Shown: positions 21,470-34,543, counted from the first letter of the stretch. The stretch is 64,000 bases of DNA from Arbacia lixula (GCA_963669155.1 OZ022584.1:15106179-15170178); one strand, 5' to 3'. Made by a program: numbers and translations. Notes: generated by a model from the letters alone, not told the origin.

Positions 21470-24400
21470 ATGTTTCTCCTGAAACCACAGTGCATTCGAG
21501 TACCTTCCAGCCTCTTACAAGTACAAAGATCTGGAGTTCACAAGGTATCATTTTTCATTTCAATTTTTTTTTTTTTTTAAAAAGTGAAACGAAGCGCATG
21601 ACCGTGATTTTAAAAGTTAAGTTGTTTTTTTTGTGAAAATTGTATTTAAAATTGTGTTTATGTCTCTTGTCAGGCATTCAGAGCTGACACTGACAGTGTA
21701 AATTAACCTAGTGTAAATTCTGGTGGTGGTAGTCTACTGTACTGAGTCTGAGAAAGAAGAATTACATTTACACCTCGTTTAGTGACTGACATGCATTCTT
21801 CCCCGTTCATGTCATTAATGACGTCAAACTGTTTGAAAAGTGTGATTAAACTGACAAGAAGAGGTAAGCAAAACATTAAAAAAAATATTATTGTGTTTGC
21901 TTACTTGAATATAAGTGTAGACTATTTTGGGGTCCGTCCCTTCGCAATCTAGACTCACTGAGTGAGTGAATGATACACCGACGGCGACGGCAATAATCAT
22001 GCACATGACTTCTCCACCTCCTGGGAGTAGATATTCCTTTCCCATTGGATGATGTTATTTACTGGGTAAAACTCATCCGCATAGTAATCCTTCTACGGGA
22101 ATGATGAAGCTAGTATCTTGCTTAAGGAGCATGTACACAACAGCTCAAAGGAATTGGCATAGGGAAAGGGAAAGGGCCTCAGTTTTAAACCGCGGTATAT
22201 TTTGTCCAGTTCAGCATGAAACATGATGCTTTAGCCTGACAAAAGCATCATGTTCCATGCTGAACTGGACAACATATACCACGGTTTAAAACTGAGGCCC
22301 TTTCCCTTTCCCTTTCCCTATGCCAATTCCTTTGACCTGTAGTGTATGGTGGGGTGTAAATCTAGGGCCTCAAGAACTTTGGTCACAGTTCAAAACCACT
22401 ACATCTGTAAACCTGTCCAAGGGCATGGCAAAGTTTGTCCCCATTGCCAAGGCTTGCATATGGTATTTCATTAATCAAAGTTCGTTAAGAAAAAGGCAAA
22501 TTTCTAACTTTGACTGTCTTAAAATTTTGACATTAATGATTTTGTCAATTGATAATTTAAAAGTTCTTGTTTGAATTTCAGCTCTCATCAAGGGGACTCC
22601 CGTTTGCTTGTTTTTAACTTTATTACTCCTTCATGCTTCAGATGAAGTTTAGGCCTTGGAAATTTATAATATTTTATTCAATGTAATCGACCCTCATCTT
22701 GTTGAAATAATCACAGATGTGAATCAGGTGAGATTATTTCAACATCAGTCCTTATGACGTAAATGTGATGTAAAACCACGACTCTCTTTAGTATTTCTTG
22801 TTGATATTATGCTTGTACAATGACTCGTTGAAATACTAGTGTGTTTTAGATCTGTTGATGATTGAATTTAAGCAGAATTATGGTGATTTTCATCATGATT
22901 TATGAACAAAATAAGTTAATTTGAAAGAAGAGACCGAAACTGTTCATGATTTTATGTGTTTACAGGTACAGCAGTGCGTTCAGCTGAAGTCATGTTCCCG
23001 ATGTCTTCAGCATCAGAGCGGGTCCAGGATTGGGAGCTTGGCTCTGACTCGAGGAGGTCTAGGACAGTTCCTCAAACCAAAGGTATGAACTCACATGCAC
23101 TGCTTCAATCACTGAGTCTTATTGTGATTCTTAAGTGATTTTGATATTTTCTTATCACAGGAATACCGCACTGTTGCCTCTAACTCTTTATGGATATCAA
23201 CATTTTGCAACCTGTGAGTGTAGTCCAACATCCAAAAGAAAGATGAAAGTTACTGTGTGGGGCCAGCTTAACTTTATACTACAAAATGCTGCTCTATAGC
23301 ACGTGCGAATTTCAATGCCTATGCAAAAATGCAATGCCGACTTGTTGAGTGTTATTGCAACGTGCTGTAATGTTCAGCAATAATAAATGACTATCCACTA
23401 ATTGCAGCTTTCACCTCCCTTCGATACTAAAACCCTATGTCGGGTTTCTTTGAACGTACATTCTTTCTCCCAGCTCCGCACGATTCTGAAACCAAGCAGA
23501 GTGCAAACCACAGATGCTGCTAAGGCGGTGGAAGCGATATCACCTCGGGCAGAGAAGATCGTCGGGGGTTGGCTGCTGACGTGTTGTGGAATGATCGCGG
23601 GTACTGTGGTCCTGGGAGGAGTCACGAGGTACATTGTGCAATGGTGGTGTTAACGGTGGTGGTAACGGTGGTGGTGATGGTGGTGTTAACAGTGGTGAGT
23701 GGTGACGTTGGTGGTGATGGTGATGTCTTCATTGGTCCATCTCTCATCAGCTCAAATTTCATGCTGACCAAATGAATATTTTCCAAAATGATTGCGAATT
23801 CATTAACTTCATTGTTACTCAAAGGGTTTTATTCAAATTTGGTATGGTGACCATAAGTTTTAGTGACAGTGCCTTTAGTGCTTTGTAGACAAAAGGCTGG
23901 TTTTGGAAGGTATGCATGTGTCCACTCTATGAGCTACATTATTAAATGATTTCCTCAAATTTCATATATGGGCAAGTTCACAACAGATGGACATCCCTCT
24001 CATTTTTTAAACAGATATACTTCAAAACTTATTTTGTTTTCAAAGTTCACTTCATCAGGAATTATGCAGGAACTATAAGGCTACCATTTACCACCTTTAT
24101 TTCTTTCTGCAACATTTCTGATAATGAGTATATGAACAGCACATAAAATGGTATATGTGGGACAACATATAACCAAAATTCAATTATATGGGAAAACCTT
24201 AGTTATTACCAATTCTTTTTTAGATTTTTGTCTCGCTCGGTAGAGACCTAGTAATCACTTTTCCTGTTAGTCTGCTGGTCTGTTGGTCTGTTACAAAATG
24301 TTTTTTTCTTTAACTTGCTCTCATTTCTTTATTTCTGCATCAATTGCAATAAAACTTGGTACAAATGATCCTTGGGTAATACCACATGTGGCTCCATGAG

Positions 24401-27400
24401 GATGATGGGGTCAAAGGTCATCTAGGGGTAAAAAGGTCAAATCATATGAGGCCATGTGCATCATTTTTTAATGATCATTCATTGCTTACACGTGGTCAAT
24501 GCCAGCAGGCACGGCCGGGCAACTGAGCTTCCCCATTGCTTCATTTGTCAGTAAACGGAGGCATTGGAAGTGTCATTTATTTACATTTTCAACTGTGCTG
24601 CTAGATATTTTAGTGAATTTTTAAGCTAATGAATTCAGTTTAGAATGCTTGCAAAGCCATTTAAATATTACAGTCTAAGCGGTTAATATGTTATTGTTTG
24701 TGTAGTCCTGTAGATGCATTTGTTTATGTATGTTTTGATCATGTACTGGAATAGCGAGCAATCAGCTATAGCGAAGAGAAAGTGTGGTTCCCGTCCCCCT
24801 TGTTACAACGGGGTTTCCCTGTAATATAACAATGGGTCATAGAAGACACAGCTTTTATTTGATGAAGTTCACACATAACCTAAGACCTGGGACAAACTAC
24901 CGCCAGATGTACCATCTCTCTAATGAAAAATGATGCTTGCTCGAGGTGACACTAATATTTGTATTTTTTTTGTTGTTCATTTATTTTTGTGCTGTCATAC
25001 TTATCAACTTGTCATTGGGTGTTTGTTACAAAATCCTCTGAGCATCCCCAAATCAAGAACATGGACTCCTGTGTTAAAATATTCAAATCTGTGAAACTCA
25101 TCTTACTTACGTACAATATTTCTTGTTTCCTTATCCTGTACTGTTTATGTTCTGTTTCGGAATAGTATGTTTATTTCGTTATACTTTGTAGGTGTTTTAA
25201 AAGAAAAGCTTTTATGTTCGAATTGAATTAAATTGAATTCAACTGATTGATGAATGTATGCTTGTGCTTGTGTGTGCTTGCCCTGTTTCCACGGCAGGTT
25301 GACAGAGTCAGGGCTGTCCATGACTGACTGGCATCTAATCAAGGGCATGAAACCACCCACCACCCAGGAGCAGTGGGAGGCAGAGTTTGAGAGATACAAG
25401 CAGTTCCCCGAGTACAAGTAGTGAGTCTATACCACATGGACATAATTGAATTTTCAATAGGGACATAAGTGTCTAGCTTTGACAAAACCCCTAAGTTGGG
25501 GTCAAATAGAAAAATTATATCTTGACAGAATTGAATCATCAGTTTTTTTCTCTTTCACTTAAAACCAGGGATGTAAGAATTTGAGAAAAATGAACACCAT
25601 TATAATTTCTTCATCTATTTTTTTAGTACACTGAATCTAGAGAGATGGTTATGTTTTAAGTGCTGTAGCTCTTTAGCAAATGCCTCAAAGTTTCTGTTTT
25701 TGGCAGACTGGGTTTCATATGTACTGCCCTCATTTGATTGTAAGTATGCAAGTGACAAATCACTTATATTTGTTTTGGGATTCTTTGTGCTGGCAAAATC
25801 TGGAGAAAAAAAACCCAGTATTCTTCTTGCTTTGAGATATTGATCTAACATGATGATGGACCCATCATACTCATTTTCAAGAAAGAGTTAGTATTACTTG
25901 TTTCCTCTTGTGAGAAAGGACAGTTTAGCTTTCAAATAACAGCATGAAAATAGGCCCTGGCATATCATAATTTACCCATATTAGAGGCTTTGACGTGTTT
26001 AGATTGAATCATTTTTCTGTGATCGCTGCAACTTGTTGTGGTCAAAAGTATAGAACTAGTTCTCTTGAGTTATCTCCTGATTACCGGTAGTCATTACTCA
26101 TGTGACGTCACATTTCATTACTCTTCTTTGCAAACATAATTTGATTTCTTTTTCCCTGTGTGTTTGGTGTTTCAGTGTGCATAAAGGTATCACGCTGCAG
26201 CAGTTCAAATTCATCTGGTTGATGGAGTACAGCCACAGGATGTGGGGACGGGCGATTGGGCTGGTTTTCTTCCTGCCAGCGGCTTTCTTTTGGAGCAAGG
26301 GCTGGATCAGCAAATCTCTTAAGCCACGCCTGGGCATTTATGGCTCCCTCCTCGTCTTTCAAGTGAGATACAGAGTCAGGGGGTATTATCTCTTTATGCG
26401 CCATTGATTCATGTTTGCACACATGTATTACGGTGTACAAAACTCCTGTAGAGCAGCAGTTTGTTTGACTTAGAAAGAGTTAAATTGAGGGTTAAAAGAA
26501 TGATGCCTAATTATGGTGACAAAGAAAGTGTGGTCAAATTCACAGTCAATGGATTCATATACCAACATACATGTACTACTACATCATTCCAGAAACAAGT
26601 TGTTCACTGTCAGCAACCACACAGCTAAAACTAGCATTAACCTATGATTCAGTTTCGATAGATGCCGAACATTAAGGTTTAATGGCTTCCTGGATTTTTA
26701 CTCTCTGTAGTTCAATTGAATTTCTTCTGAAGAAAATTGGGTGTCCCAGAGCTGACAGTCAAGTATTGTTTTTTTTTAAGATATGTAAGTAACTGTTTAC
26801 ACAACAGTAATACATTTCTTTTGATCATGATGTTATCTTTTGTTGATTATTCCACATCATCCCAAACCAAAAAGTACCTTTAGAGATAGTGTGTCCCTTT
26901 TGCAGGTAAAAAAAAAATAGAATTTTGTGAAAACCATGGAAAATGGAAGAAAATAATGTATCGGGACTTCTCCCCTCAACCCCCCCCCCCCCCACCCCCA
27001 CCCCCACCCCCAAATAATAGAACTGGAAAGTGACTTTTAGTGAAATTATAGCGATCGCTAAATTTTAAGGAGGATTTTGGCTGGTTGTCCGAAACATATT
27101 TCCTAGGGATTGGAGCCTGCTGTCTGCACCGTTCTGCTCTACAGTGTATGCATTCAGTGGTAGCATGCTTGAGGTGCCTGGTAGACAGAGGCAATACGAT
27201 TGTGAATGTAGACTACGGCAGATAAACGTAAATATCAATAGATTTTGTAATTTTCCTGTAAAGGTTAGTGAGGCTATGACTGAAATTTCACACACGTTAT
27301 CGTTAAGGGTATACTGCTGATTCCTGCCAAGTTTCATGACTTTGCAAATGGGACACCCTGTCATCAAGCACCTGCATGAAAACAAACTTTCCACTTAACA

Positions 27401-30400
27401 TTGTTTTTTTGTTGTTGTTGTTGCAGGGTCTGCTGGGCTGGTTCATGGTGAAGAGTGGTTTGGAGGAGCCTAAGAAGCATGACATTCCTCGGGTCAGTCA
27501 GTACCGTCTTGCTGCCCATCTTGGTTCAGCCTTTGTGCTCTATTCTCTTATGATGTGGGGAGGTCTGACACAGATACTCAAACCACTCACGGTAAGTCTT
27601 GACCAGTGTGTGTGTGTGTCTGGGTGTCTGTCTGTCTTGAAGTAGAATTAGCTTGCATTGTTGAAGTTGTTGCCCGGTAATCAGTAGATTGCAGATTCAA
27701 ATCCTGCTTCCATGATTTTTGACTTACTTATTTTTCATTCATTTAGAGGATGGAGCACGCTATTCTTACTACTACTAAGTGTTTAAAAAAGTCTTTTTAC
27801 ACTTTAAAAAAAAAAAATCAGTTTCAACTCACATCAAGCTGAAATTGACACATCATAAAGTCAAGGAATGTCAAATTCTTTAGAGACAGGTTTTGTAACA
27901 TTTCATTGATTATCTTTCTTGTAATAATCCTTGGAATATTTAATGAGATTTTCACTTGTGGACAAATTTGGACCTCAAAAGTGTATGCCTAAAATTTATT
28001 GTCACCCGTACTTGTTTCTCCCTCTGCAGATTCCAAACAGCAAGAACCTGTCACTGCTCAGGAAGTGTGCCCATGGTTCCATGGCCGTCATCTTCACTAC
28101 AGCCCTGTCAGGTACCCTGCTCCCTCTTCTCATTCAAGAAATCAAAACAAGATCATTTCTGCTGCAATCCAAGTCCTGCATATAAACCAGTGAAAACTGT
28201 GCGTAATAGAGTACCGAAGTGGTGTCGTCATATCCATTGTTACGCTGGCCTCTGGTTCTGAGGAACATCACTCAAGTGAGACTTCCACTGGTCTGACACT
28301 GTCTAGCAGGCTAGTGCGGGGCACTCACCATGCGAGTCCCTGCTATTATCACTGATGTTACTAGTTAAAAACCAGTTGTCTTAACAACGTGCTCATATGA
28401 CGTCACACTTGCGTACTCGGTATTTCATCATCATTTGTATTGGGGGAGATTGACAGTTGTGTTTAAGAGCCGTCTTCCCTCAGAATATTTCAGGGAGAGG
28501 GGGCAGGTCACTGCTTCAAAAAGTGCTACTACACTATTTGATATTTGTCAATAACAGATATAAAGCCCCCTTAACATTTCTAGACTCTCAATGGATATCC
28601 CAAACACCATTCTAAGTACAAATTTATTATTTGAAAGACATGTAGAGATCTCATAAAAAATTTAGGCCAGTAGGGTAATTTAGTTTTGTATGTTAGGCCT
28701 CAAACAAAGTTGGTGTCATGGCACTCTACATTACTTACACCTATTTCAAAAATATCACATTTTCATGAGGTAAACATATTCACTGCAAATGCACATTGGC
28801 TAGATTATCCCTGTCTCTGTCTCTGTTTTGCAGGTGCCTTTGTAGCAGGCCTGGACGCTGGTCTGGTCTATAACTCCTTCCCCAAAATGGCTGACCGATG
28901 GGTACCAGAGGACATCCTGGCACATGAGCCCAAGTACAAGAACTTCTTTGAGAATCCCACCACTGTTCAGTTTGACCATCGCATCCTTGTAAGTCTATGA
29001 GATAGTTTGTCGGTACCGCTTGCCATGCTTAGTTTATTGAATTACCAGAGATTTACTGCTGTGGAGCAAACCAATAGCACTGATAGTAAACAAATAATCA
29101 ACATTTGTGAAGGTGATGGGATGAACTATCACTTCCGTGACGATCTGGATGTAGCTATCTTTCCGAAGCGCAGCTGAGGAAAGATAGCGTATACATTCAG
29201 ATCGCCGAGGAAGTGATAGTTCGTCTCATTGCCTGAAACCAAAAGTTGATTATTTGATTTATATTCCACATCTGAAACCAACTATCTATACCAAAAATGA
29301 CAATTTGACGTACAAAAGTAATGTTTACTTCTCTACCTAACCCCGAGCCGCTGCCATGGGGAACACGCGTTAATTAGGACGCGCATTATGACGCGCGTTT
29401 AATTAGGACGCGCATTATGACGCGCATTTGGACGCGTTAGTGGGAGCTGATAGTCCGAGTGTAACGCACTTTACTCAAAATATTAATCACGCATTAGGAC
29501 TGTGAGGAGTGAAGAGATCAGCGAAACCAAAAAGTACTATCACCTGGAGTGTAACGAACTTTTATTCTCAGGTGGTCTGATAGGAAAAACTACGCCTCAT
29601 CACGTGATCAACTCTTGACCAATCATATAGCAACATTCTTAGTATGTGGAATATAATATGGTATAGTTTACAGGAAAGGTCCCTGTCTTATAAAGATCTG
29701 ATCTGAATGTGTGGCAAGTCCAATCGCCTATGTGCAAAGTTTCACTTGATGCCAATCGCAAGTCAAGTCAGTTCAAATTCTTTATATAATACAGGGTCTT
29801 GGGTGGTCCATTGATTTGTCAAGGTGGAAAGTCGTTAGAACAACCCAATAGGATAGGCATTGCAGCAAGTGGCAGGGGCAAGAAAACTTCCATGTGAACC
29901 TAGAACCTACCATGATTTTTATTTCATACTAGGGCATGTTTTCAGATGTGGGTGAGGATATATTAAATTTGTGGTTTTACTCTGATGCTCAAAATTGAAT
30001 TAAATTGAATTCAATCGTTTATTTTCCATTTATGGAAAATTGCTTTGCTCACAAAGAGTAATGCATGTACTTCAATGCATATTAACATCACAAACATGTG
30101 GAGCCCTTGTTCAGTGCATTCCTTTCTTACAATGTTGTATGTGATACTGATTTATGATAAATTCAATTATGATATCTTCTTGACAGGGCACTACAACAGG
30201 AGCAGCAGTGACCAGCCTGTGGCTTCTAGCCCGACGAGTGCCCCTCCCCAGCAGAGCCAAGCTGGCAGTGAACTGCATGATGGGAATGGTCGGCATTCAG
30301 GTACCTAACCTCCCCTCTCGACCCAGTGCGATCCCTAGGATGCTATTCTGCCGGCAACTTGCAAAAAAATTATTTAAAGAATTATTCTAAACTAAAGAAG

Positions 30401-30857
30401 GACTTTTTAAATTCTGGCCCAGAGCAGGAAAACTTGTCCTCTTTGCTCTTCTGCTACTTATCAGATATATTTATTTTACTTTCATTCTTGGCAGATAATG
30501 TAAATGGTCACAAAGTTCTAAAGAACATTTCTAACAACACTTACATGTATTCTGCTGAACCCAAGGTTATCATCTTGTGTGTACACGATATTTTTTTACT
30601 TAAAATTCTGTAACAATTTCTTACATGAGCTCCAATTTGTTTTTGTTCATGATGGTCTGCTGTATCAGATGTCTTTATCCTGATACTTAAAGAGTTCTTT
30701 TTTTGTCCTCTGCTCTGCTGCATAGATTACCCTTGGAATCACCACCTTACTGCTGTACGTACCCACAAGCCTGGCTGCTGCTCATCAGTCCGGCTCGCTC
30801 ACACTTCTCTCCCTCGCCCTCTGGTTCGCTCACGAGCTCCGAAGAATACCCAAGTAG
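21470..30857 (+). CDS. COX15: COX15, heme A synthase (complete, 10 exons)
   Basis: Exons: 21470-21544, 22966-23082, 23474-23628, 25298-25420, 26176-26362, 27427-27591, 28030-28111, 28834-28988, 30187-30300 and 30726-30857. All have AG/GT borders and matching phases, giving 434 aa (human about 410). The enzyme oxidises the C8 methyl of heme O to make heme A for cytochrome c oxidase, in the mitochondrial inner membrane. The first 77 residues are Arg/Lys/Ser-rich with no acidic residue, as in a matrix-targeting sequence. Family signatures: [20 protein letters not shown] (about 112-131), EYSHRMWGR (His177), RLAAHLGSA (His250), KCAHG (His289), [17 protein letters not shown] (304-320), QFDHRIL (His350), AAAHQSG (His411). 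The conserved histidines expected to bind heme are present. About eight membrane segments, the first at 94-114. Ends RRIPK, as in animal orthologues. No truncation or frameshift. Confidence 0.97.
22146..22334. repeat. Near-perfect foldback hairpin in COX15 intron 1
   Basis: CAAAGGAATTGGCATAGGG at the left is the reverse complement of the right end, and the match continues inward through GGCCTCAGTTTTAAACC and GTCCAGTTCAGCATG to a short loop near 22240. Arms are about 90 bases. Probably a young palindromic MITE. No open frame. Confidence 0.85.
22700..22742. repeat. Short palindrome in COX15 intron 1
   Basis: GTTGAAATAATC at about 22700 pairs with GATTATTTCAAC ending at 22742, around a loop of about 19 bases. 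Confidence 0.6.
23641..23725. repeat. GGTGGT-rich microsatellite next to COX15 exon 3
   Basis: Repeats of TGGTGGT, GGTGGTAACGG and GGTGATGG begin 12 bases after the exon 3 donor. Low complexity and intronic. Confidence 0.8.
24222..24480 (+). repeat. Dispersed repeat, family E (copy 1)
   Basis: Begins TTTTTGTCTCGCTCGGTAGA, followed by GACCTAGTAATCACTTTTCC, GTCTGTTGGTCTGTTACA, GATCCTTGGGTAATACCACA and GGTCAAAGGTCATCTAGGGG. The same order appears reversed at 62433-62835. Lies in COX15 intron 3. Confidence 0.7.
26978..27012. repeat. Poly-C tract in COX15 intron 5
   Basis: A run of about 13 C followed by repeats of ACCCCC. It produces glycine-rich false frames on the minus strand. Confidence 0.85.
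29089..29259. repeat. Palindromic element in COX15 intron 8
   Basis: AAATAATCAAC at the left pairs with GTTGATTATTT at the right. Inside, GATGAACTATCACTTCCG pairs with GGAAGTGATAGTTCGTC, and GCTATCTTTCC with GGAAAGATAGC at the centre. Consistent with a short inverted-repeat transposon remnant. Confidence 0.7.
29365..29440. repeat. GACGCGC tandem repeat
   Basis: Four to five copies of GACGCGCAT or GACGCGCGTTTAATTAG in about 75 bases, a local CpG-rich patch in otherwise AT-rich intron 8 of COX15. Confidence 0.6.
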
Positions 30858-30932
30858 CTCCCAAAGTCTAGAGGCCACTACTCACAAACTTCATGTATAT
30901 AAACATAGTAGCCCGCATTCACAGTGGTTTAA

Positions 30933-31296
30933 AGGGCGTATGCTGTACTGGGAAGGCAAAAAAGCCTTCAAAAGGTGACCGTGAGCAATCTTCTTGTCAA
31001 TGGTCTTAAATTCATGTATTGTCCGTTTTAGAAACTTGGTTAAAGTTATTTCTCCTTAAATGATCCACTTTTGGAGTAATTTGTGATTTTTCACAAATCC
31101 TCAAAATGTTCGGGCTGAACATTTCAGGAAATTGTGATTTGATCACTAATTACTCCAAATGTAGATCATTTGAGGGTAAATAACTTTCACCAAGTTTCTA
31201 AAATGGACAATACATGAATTTAAGACCATTGGCAAGAAGATTGCTAACATTTACATTTTGAAGGCTTTTTTGCCTTCCCAGTACAGTATATGCCCT
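30933..31296. mobile_element. Palindromic TTAA-flanked MITE (piggyBac-like), copy 1
   Basis: Bounded by TTAA on both sides (30929-30932, 31297-31300). Ends AGGGCGTATGCTGTACTGGG and, reversed, AGGGCATATACTGTACTGGG. The two halves are near-complete reverse complements: CCTTCAAAA, CAATCTTCTTG, GGTCTTAAATTCATGTATTG and GATCCACTTTTGGAGTAAT all have partners. 364 bases. TTAA target duplication is characteristic of piggyBac-type elements. Begins 75 bases after the COX15 stop codon. Confidence 0.85.
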
Positions 31297-31319
31297 TTAA
31301 ACTTACATCACGTGCTTAA

Positions 31320-31570
31320 CGTAGACTGTCTTTAGAGGTGCAAAATCAATTTTCTGATGCTGTCACAAAATCATTGATTCATCACAGTATCACAACAAAG
31401 GGTGGCCTCAATTATTTGCTCTAATTGTTATGTGGACAAACTCTGTCCAAGGACAAAATCTATTATGTTGAATCAATGGTAATGTTTGATTTCGTATTTG
31501 GCGTCCCATGAAGTTAGTCCAGGTTTAGTACACTGTTTGCGTTAAGCCTCTGTTCTGAATACGGACCAGG
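31320..31570. repeat. Dispersed palindromic repeat, family A (copy 2, diverged)
   Basis: Contains GTATTTGGCGTCCCATGAAG, TTAGTCCAGGTTTAGTACAC and GTGGACAAACTCTGTCC, matching parts of 428-712 and 57080-57395 in a different arrangement. Lies between the two piggyBac-like MITEs. Confidence 0.5.
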
Positions 31571-31790
31571 GATTCCAACATGTGTCTGCTGAAAAGGGTC
31601 TTCCTAACCATCCCTCCCTCATCACCACATGTCTCTACTAGCCTGACCATATGCGATGTCTTCTCTCTGGCCTTATAGTTCACATGGGGCATGCAGAGGA
31701 CAACATAGTAGCCAGCGAGCTTCTAGAGTCACCGTTTATGAAATGTTGCATGTGTCAAACACGGTGCATGCCCTGGATTGATATATTTAA

Positions 31791-32155
31791 AGGGCATATA
31801 CTGTACTGGGAAGGCAAAAAAGCCTTCAAAATGTAATTGTTAGCAATCTTCTTGCCAATGTTCTTAAATTCATGTATTGTCTATTTTAGAAGCTTGCTGA
31901 AAGTTATTTGCCCTCAAACGATCTACATATGGAGTAATGAGTGATTAAATCACAAATCCTCAAAATGTTCGGCCCGAACATTTTGCAGATTTAATCATCA
32001 ATCATTGATTACTCCATATGTGGATTATTTCAGTGCAAATAACTTTCAGCAAGCTTCTAAAATAGACAATACACGAATTTAAGAACATTGGCAAGAAGAT
32101 TGCTAACAATTACATTTTGAAGGCTTTTTTGCCTTCCCAGTACAGTATATGCCCT
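31791..32155. mobile_element. Palindromic TTAA-flanked MITE (piggyBac-like), copy 2
   Basis: Same family as 30933-31296: starts AGGGCATATACTGTACTGGG, ends with its complement, flanked by TTAA at 31787-31790 and 32156-32159, 365 bases. The centre contains CCTCAAAATGTTCGGCCCG and the complementary stem. About 490 bases separate it from copy 1. Confidence 0.85.
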
Positions 32156-32655
32156 TTAACCTATTGCTCACACTCATAATTGTAGGCCTCTGGAACCCTG
32201 GTCCAGGAAGGATGTCAAAATTTGCCATAGAACTGTGGTAACCAAAGAGGTGTGGCTTAATAACGACTATAAGGAATCAGAAGTTCATTCATGGCCTGTC
32301 ATCTATTCTCTGTTTAGGAGGATTACATGGGAATTCTTTGCGTACCATGTGCAGAATTGATCACAAATCCTTGTTTGGGTTTGCCATCGCTATGCAATGA
32401 ATGATTTAGAGAACATATTTCATACTGGATGTATAAAACTTTTTTTTTGTAAATAACAAATCTTGACATCAAATGACCAAGGCCTCATAGATATATTTAA
32501 CCAAATATTGCAGTTTATGATACATATACTTCAATCAATTCTCACTATCAGCAATAGATGAATCTTTCTTGTAGAAAGGATGTTGCTGTATTTTGTATGT
32601 CTTGTACATTTAAACTTGCAATCATGTATGATTTAAAAAATGCATTGCAAATGCC

Positions 32656-32661
32656 AATAAA
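32656..32661 (+). terminator. Candidate COX15 polyadenylation signal
   Basis: AATAAA in GCCAATAAAACCG, the first canonical hexamer after the COX15 stop that I found, followed by a T-rich stretch. Confidence 0.4.
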
Positions 32662-32829
32662 ACCGAATAAACAACAAATGCAGTTTATTTTTATTTATTC
32701 TGTATTTACATATAAAGAGAAACATAGTGATAAGAAATGTACATATAAAAGTACTTTTACATACATTGTAAAGTATTATAATGCTCACACTGGTCAGTTT
32801 CAATACATGTAATCACATTGACGTAAGTT

Positions 32830-32930
32830 TCTCTGTGTGTGTGTGTCTATGGGGTTTTTGTGTGTGTGTGGGTGTGGTTATGTGGGTGTATGTTCATGTC
32901 TGTGTATTATAAAAATTGTGTTTGTGTGTG
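32830..32930. repeat. Degenerate (TG)n tract
   Basis: TGTGTGTG and GTGGGTGTA words over about 100 bases. Confidence 0.8.
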
Positions 32931-34543
32931 TGTGCTGTTGAATTTGAAATACATTTTCAAGGATTAATTTACAGGAAACACAATGCAACACTTTGGTTCA
33001 CTTATGGCGATCATTCAAAATCCACAACCTAGGAACACTGGATAAACTGAAAGACAATCATCAGATTACAGTACTGTAATTAGTTTGATGTGCGAGTGCG
33101 ATTTTTGGCATTTCAATCATACCATCAAACATGGCAAAATATGATCCATAAATCAAGTGTTTTAGGATTATATGACTACTCTATCAAAAAAACAAACATA
33201 CACTATTGGTTTCCTTTTCAACACTTAACATGTGGATTATTTCACAATCAGTTTACACAAATCCCATAGAGCAGCATTTTATCTGGCACACGGTAGGTTA
33301 AAAGGTAAAGCTCAGGATTACACGATCTATACAAACGGGGCAAGAAAGTGGAGAAGGGGTGGTGATGGTGGTGGTTGGGGGGGGGGGGGGGAGGGATTTG
33401 CAAGTTCGGTTAGGAGTGGGGTGACACCCGTATATATTTCATAGGCTTCATTAACAACTTACGTTGTTGACTGCCTGGATTGTGTATTCAACATTTGTTG
33501 CAGATAAACGAATCTCTTGCTTCCACTTCACCCCGTCCACACTACACACCATCCCCTGATGAGAGTTTGACATTATATTCGAAAAACTGTGCTGTGGATT
33601 AACCTTTTAATATGCCATGTGTGGATTATCTCACTATTAATACATAAAAACCACAGAGAGCATTTTGCCTGGCACACAAACGGTTAACTAGTATCTTTCC
33701 CTCACTTCCCTCTCCCCCATCCCCCCCCCCCCCCCACCACTACCACCACCCCCATCACCGTCTTTAAGATATTCGGGATGGGGGATTAGGCACTCGAGTC
33801 TATGCTAACGCTGTTAGAGATAAGTACATTCTATGTACTACAGTAGTAAATACATACACTGTTTAATACATATACATGTATGCAAAATAACGACATAATT
33901 AAACTTCAGCTCCAATACTATACATACGAAGTATTTTTGAATGTTTAGAGTATGAACTTGCAAGCTTTTAAGATATCAATACATACACGCAATATTCGTC
34001 ACACAAGCACAAATAATTTCTTTAAATTGTACGTGTTTGACACTGAGTACTTACAATCAACGTGAACAATATTTTGGTTAAAAATAGTCCAACATTTATT
34101 TTGGTCATGAAATTTCGTACGTGAATTAAATAACAGACATATATATACACGTCAGTTCTCGAATAAGTTTAATAGAAATTACTTTAAACGAAAACAGATT
34201 AGTCAACAAGTTCATTTGACACCGTTTTGACGCAACTTGAGAGAAGATTTATCATACGAATTTTTGAACATGTTAAAAACGGCAACGACAGGAAAGCAAG
34301 TTTTCCCTCCCGAACGTCTGACATTTTTTATTTTCTCTCACAAATGCCATTTGCAATTTGTCGCCAGAAATCGCAGTACAGAGAGATACCTGTACTTCAT
34401 TGAGTTCACAATATTACAAAGTCATGTTCGTTCCGCTAGTTTTCACCGTAACCTATCAAATTGTAAAGAGCCCCTTTCTGCATTTTATACAGTAACCTAG
34501 CTATAACGGATTAATTTTCTTTCCTCCTGCCTGCCCCACCCCC

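Larger units (their letters stand above)
30858..32680 (+). other. Probable COX15 3' UTR
   Basis: From the stop at 30857 I found no AATAAA before 32656 (AATAAA at 32656-32661, with a second GAATAAAC ten bases on). If that signal is used, the 3' UTR is about 1.8 kb and includes both TTAA-flanked palindromic MITEs. An earlier non-canonical site cannot be excluded. Confidence 0.4.

Noticed and set aside
26108..26440. 110-codon minus-strand ORF
   Set aside because: Antisense of COX15 exon 5.
27664..27712. tRNA-like or SINE-like stretch (GGTAATCAGTAGATT, GATTCAAATCCTGC)
   Set aside because: Resembles a tRNA T-arm but no cloverleaf, A box or acceptor stem could be built; at most a decayed SINE fragment.
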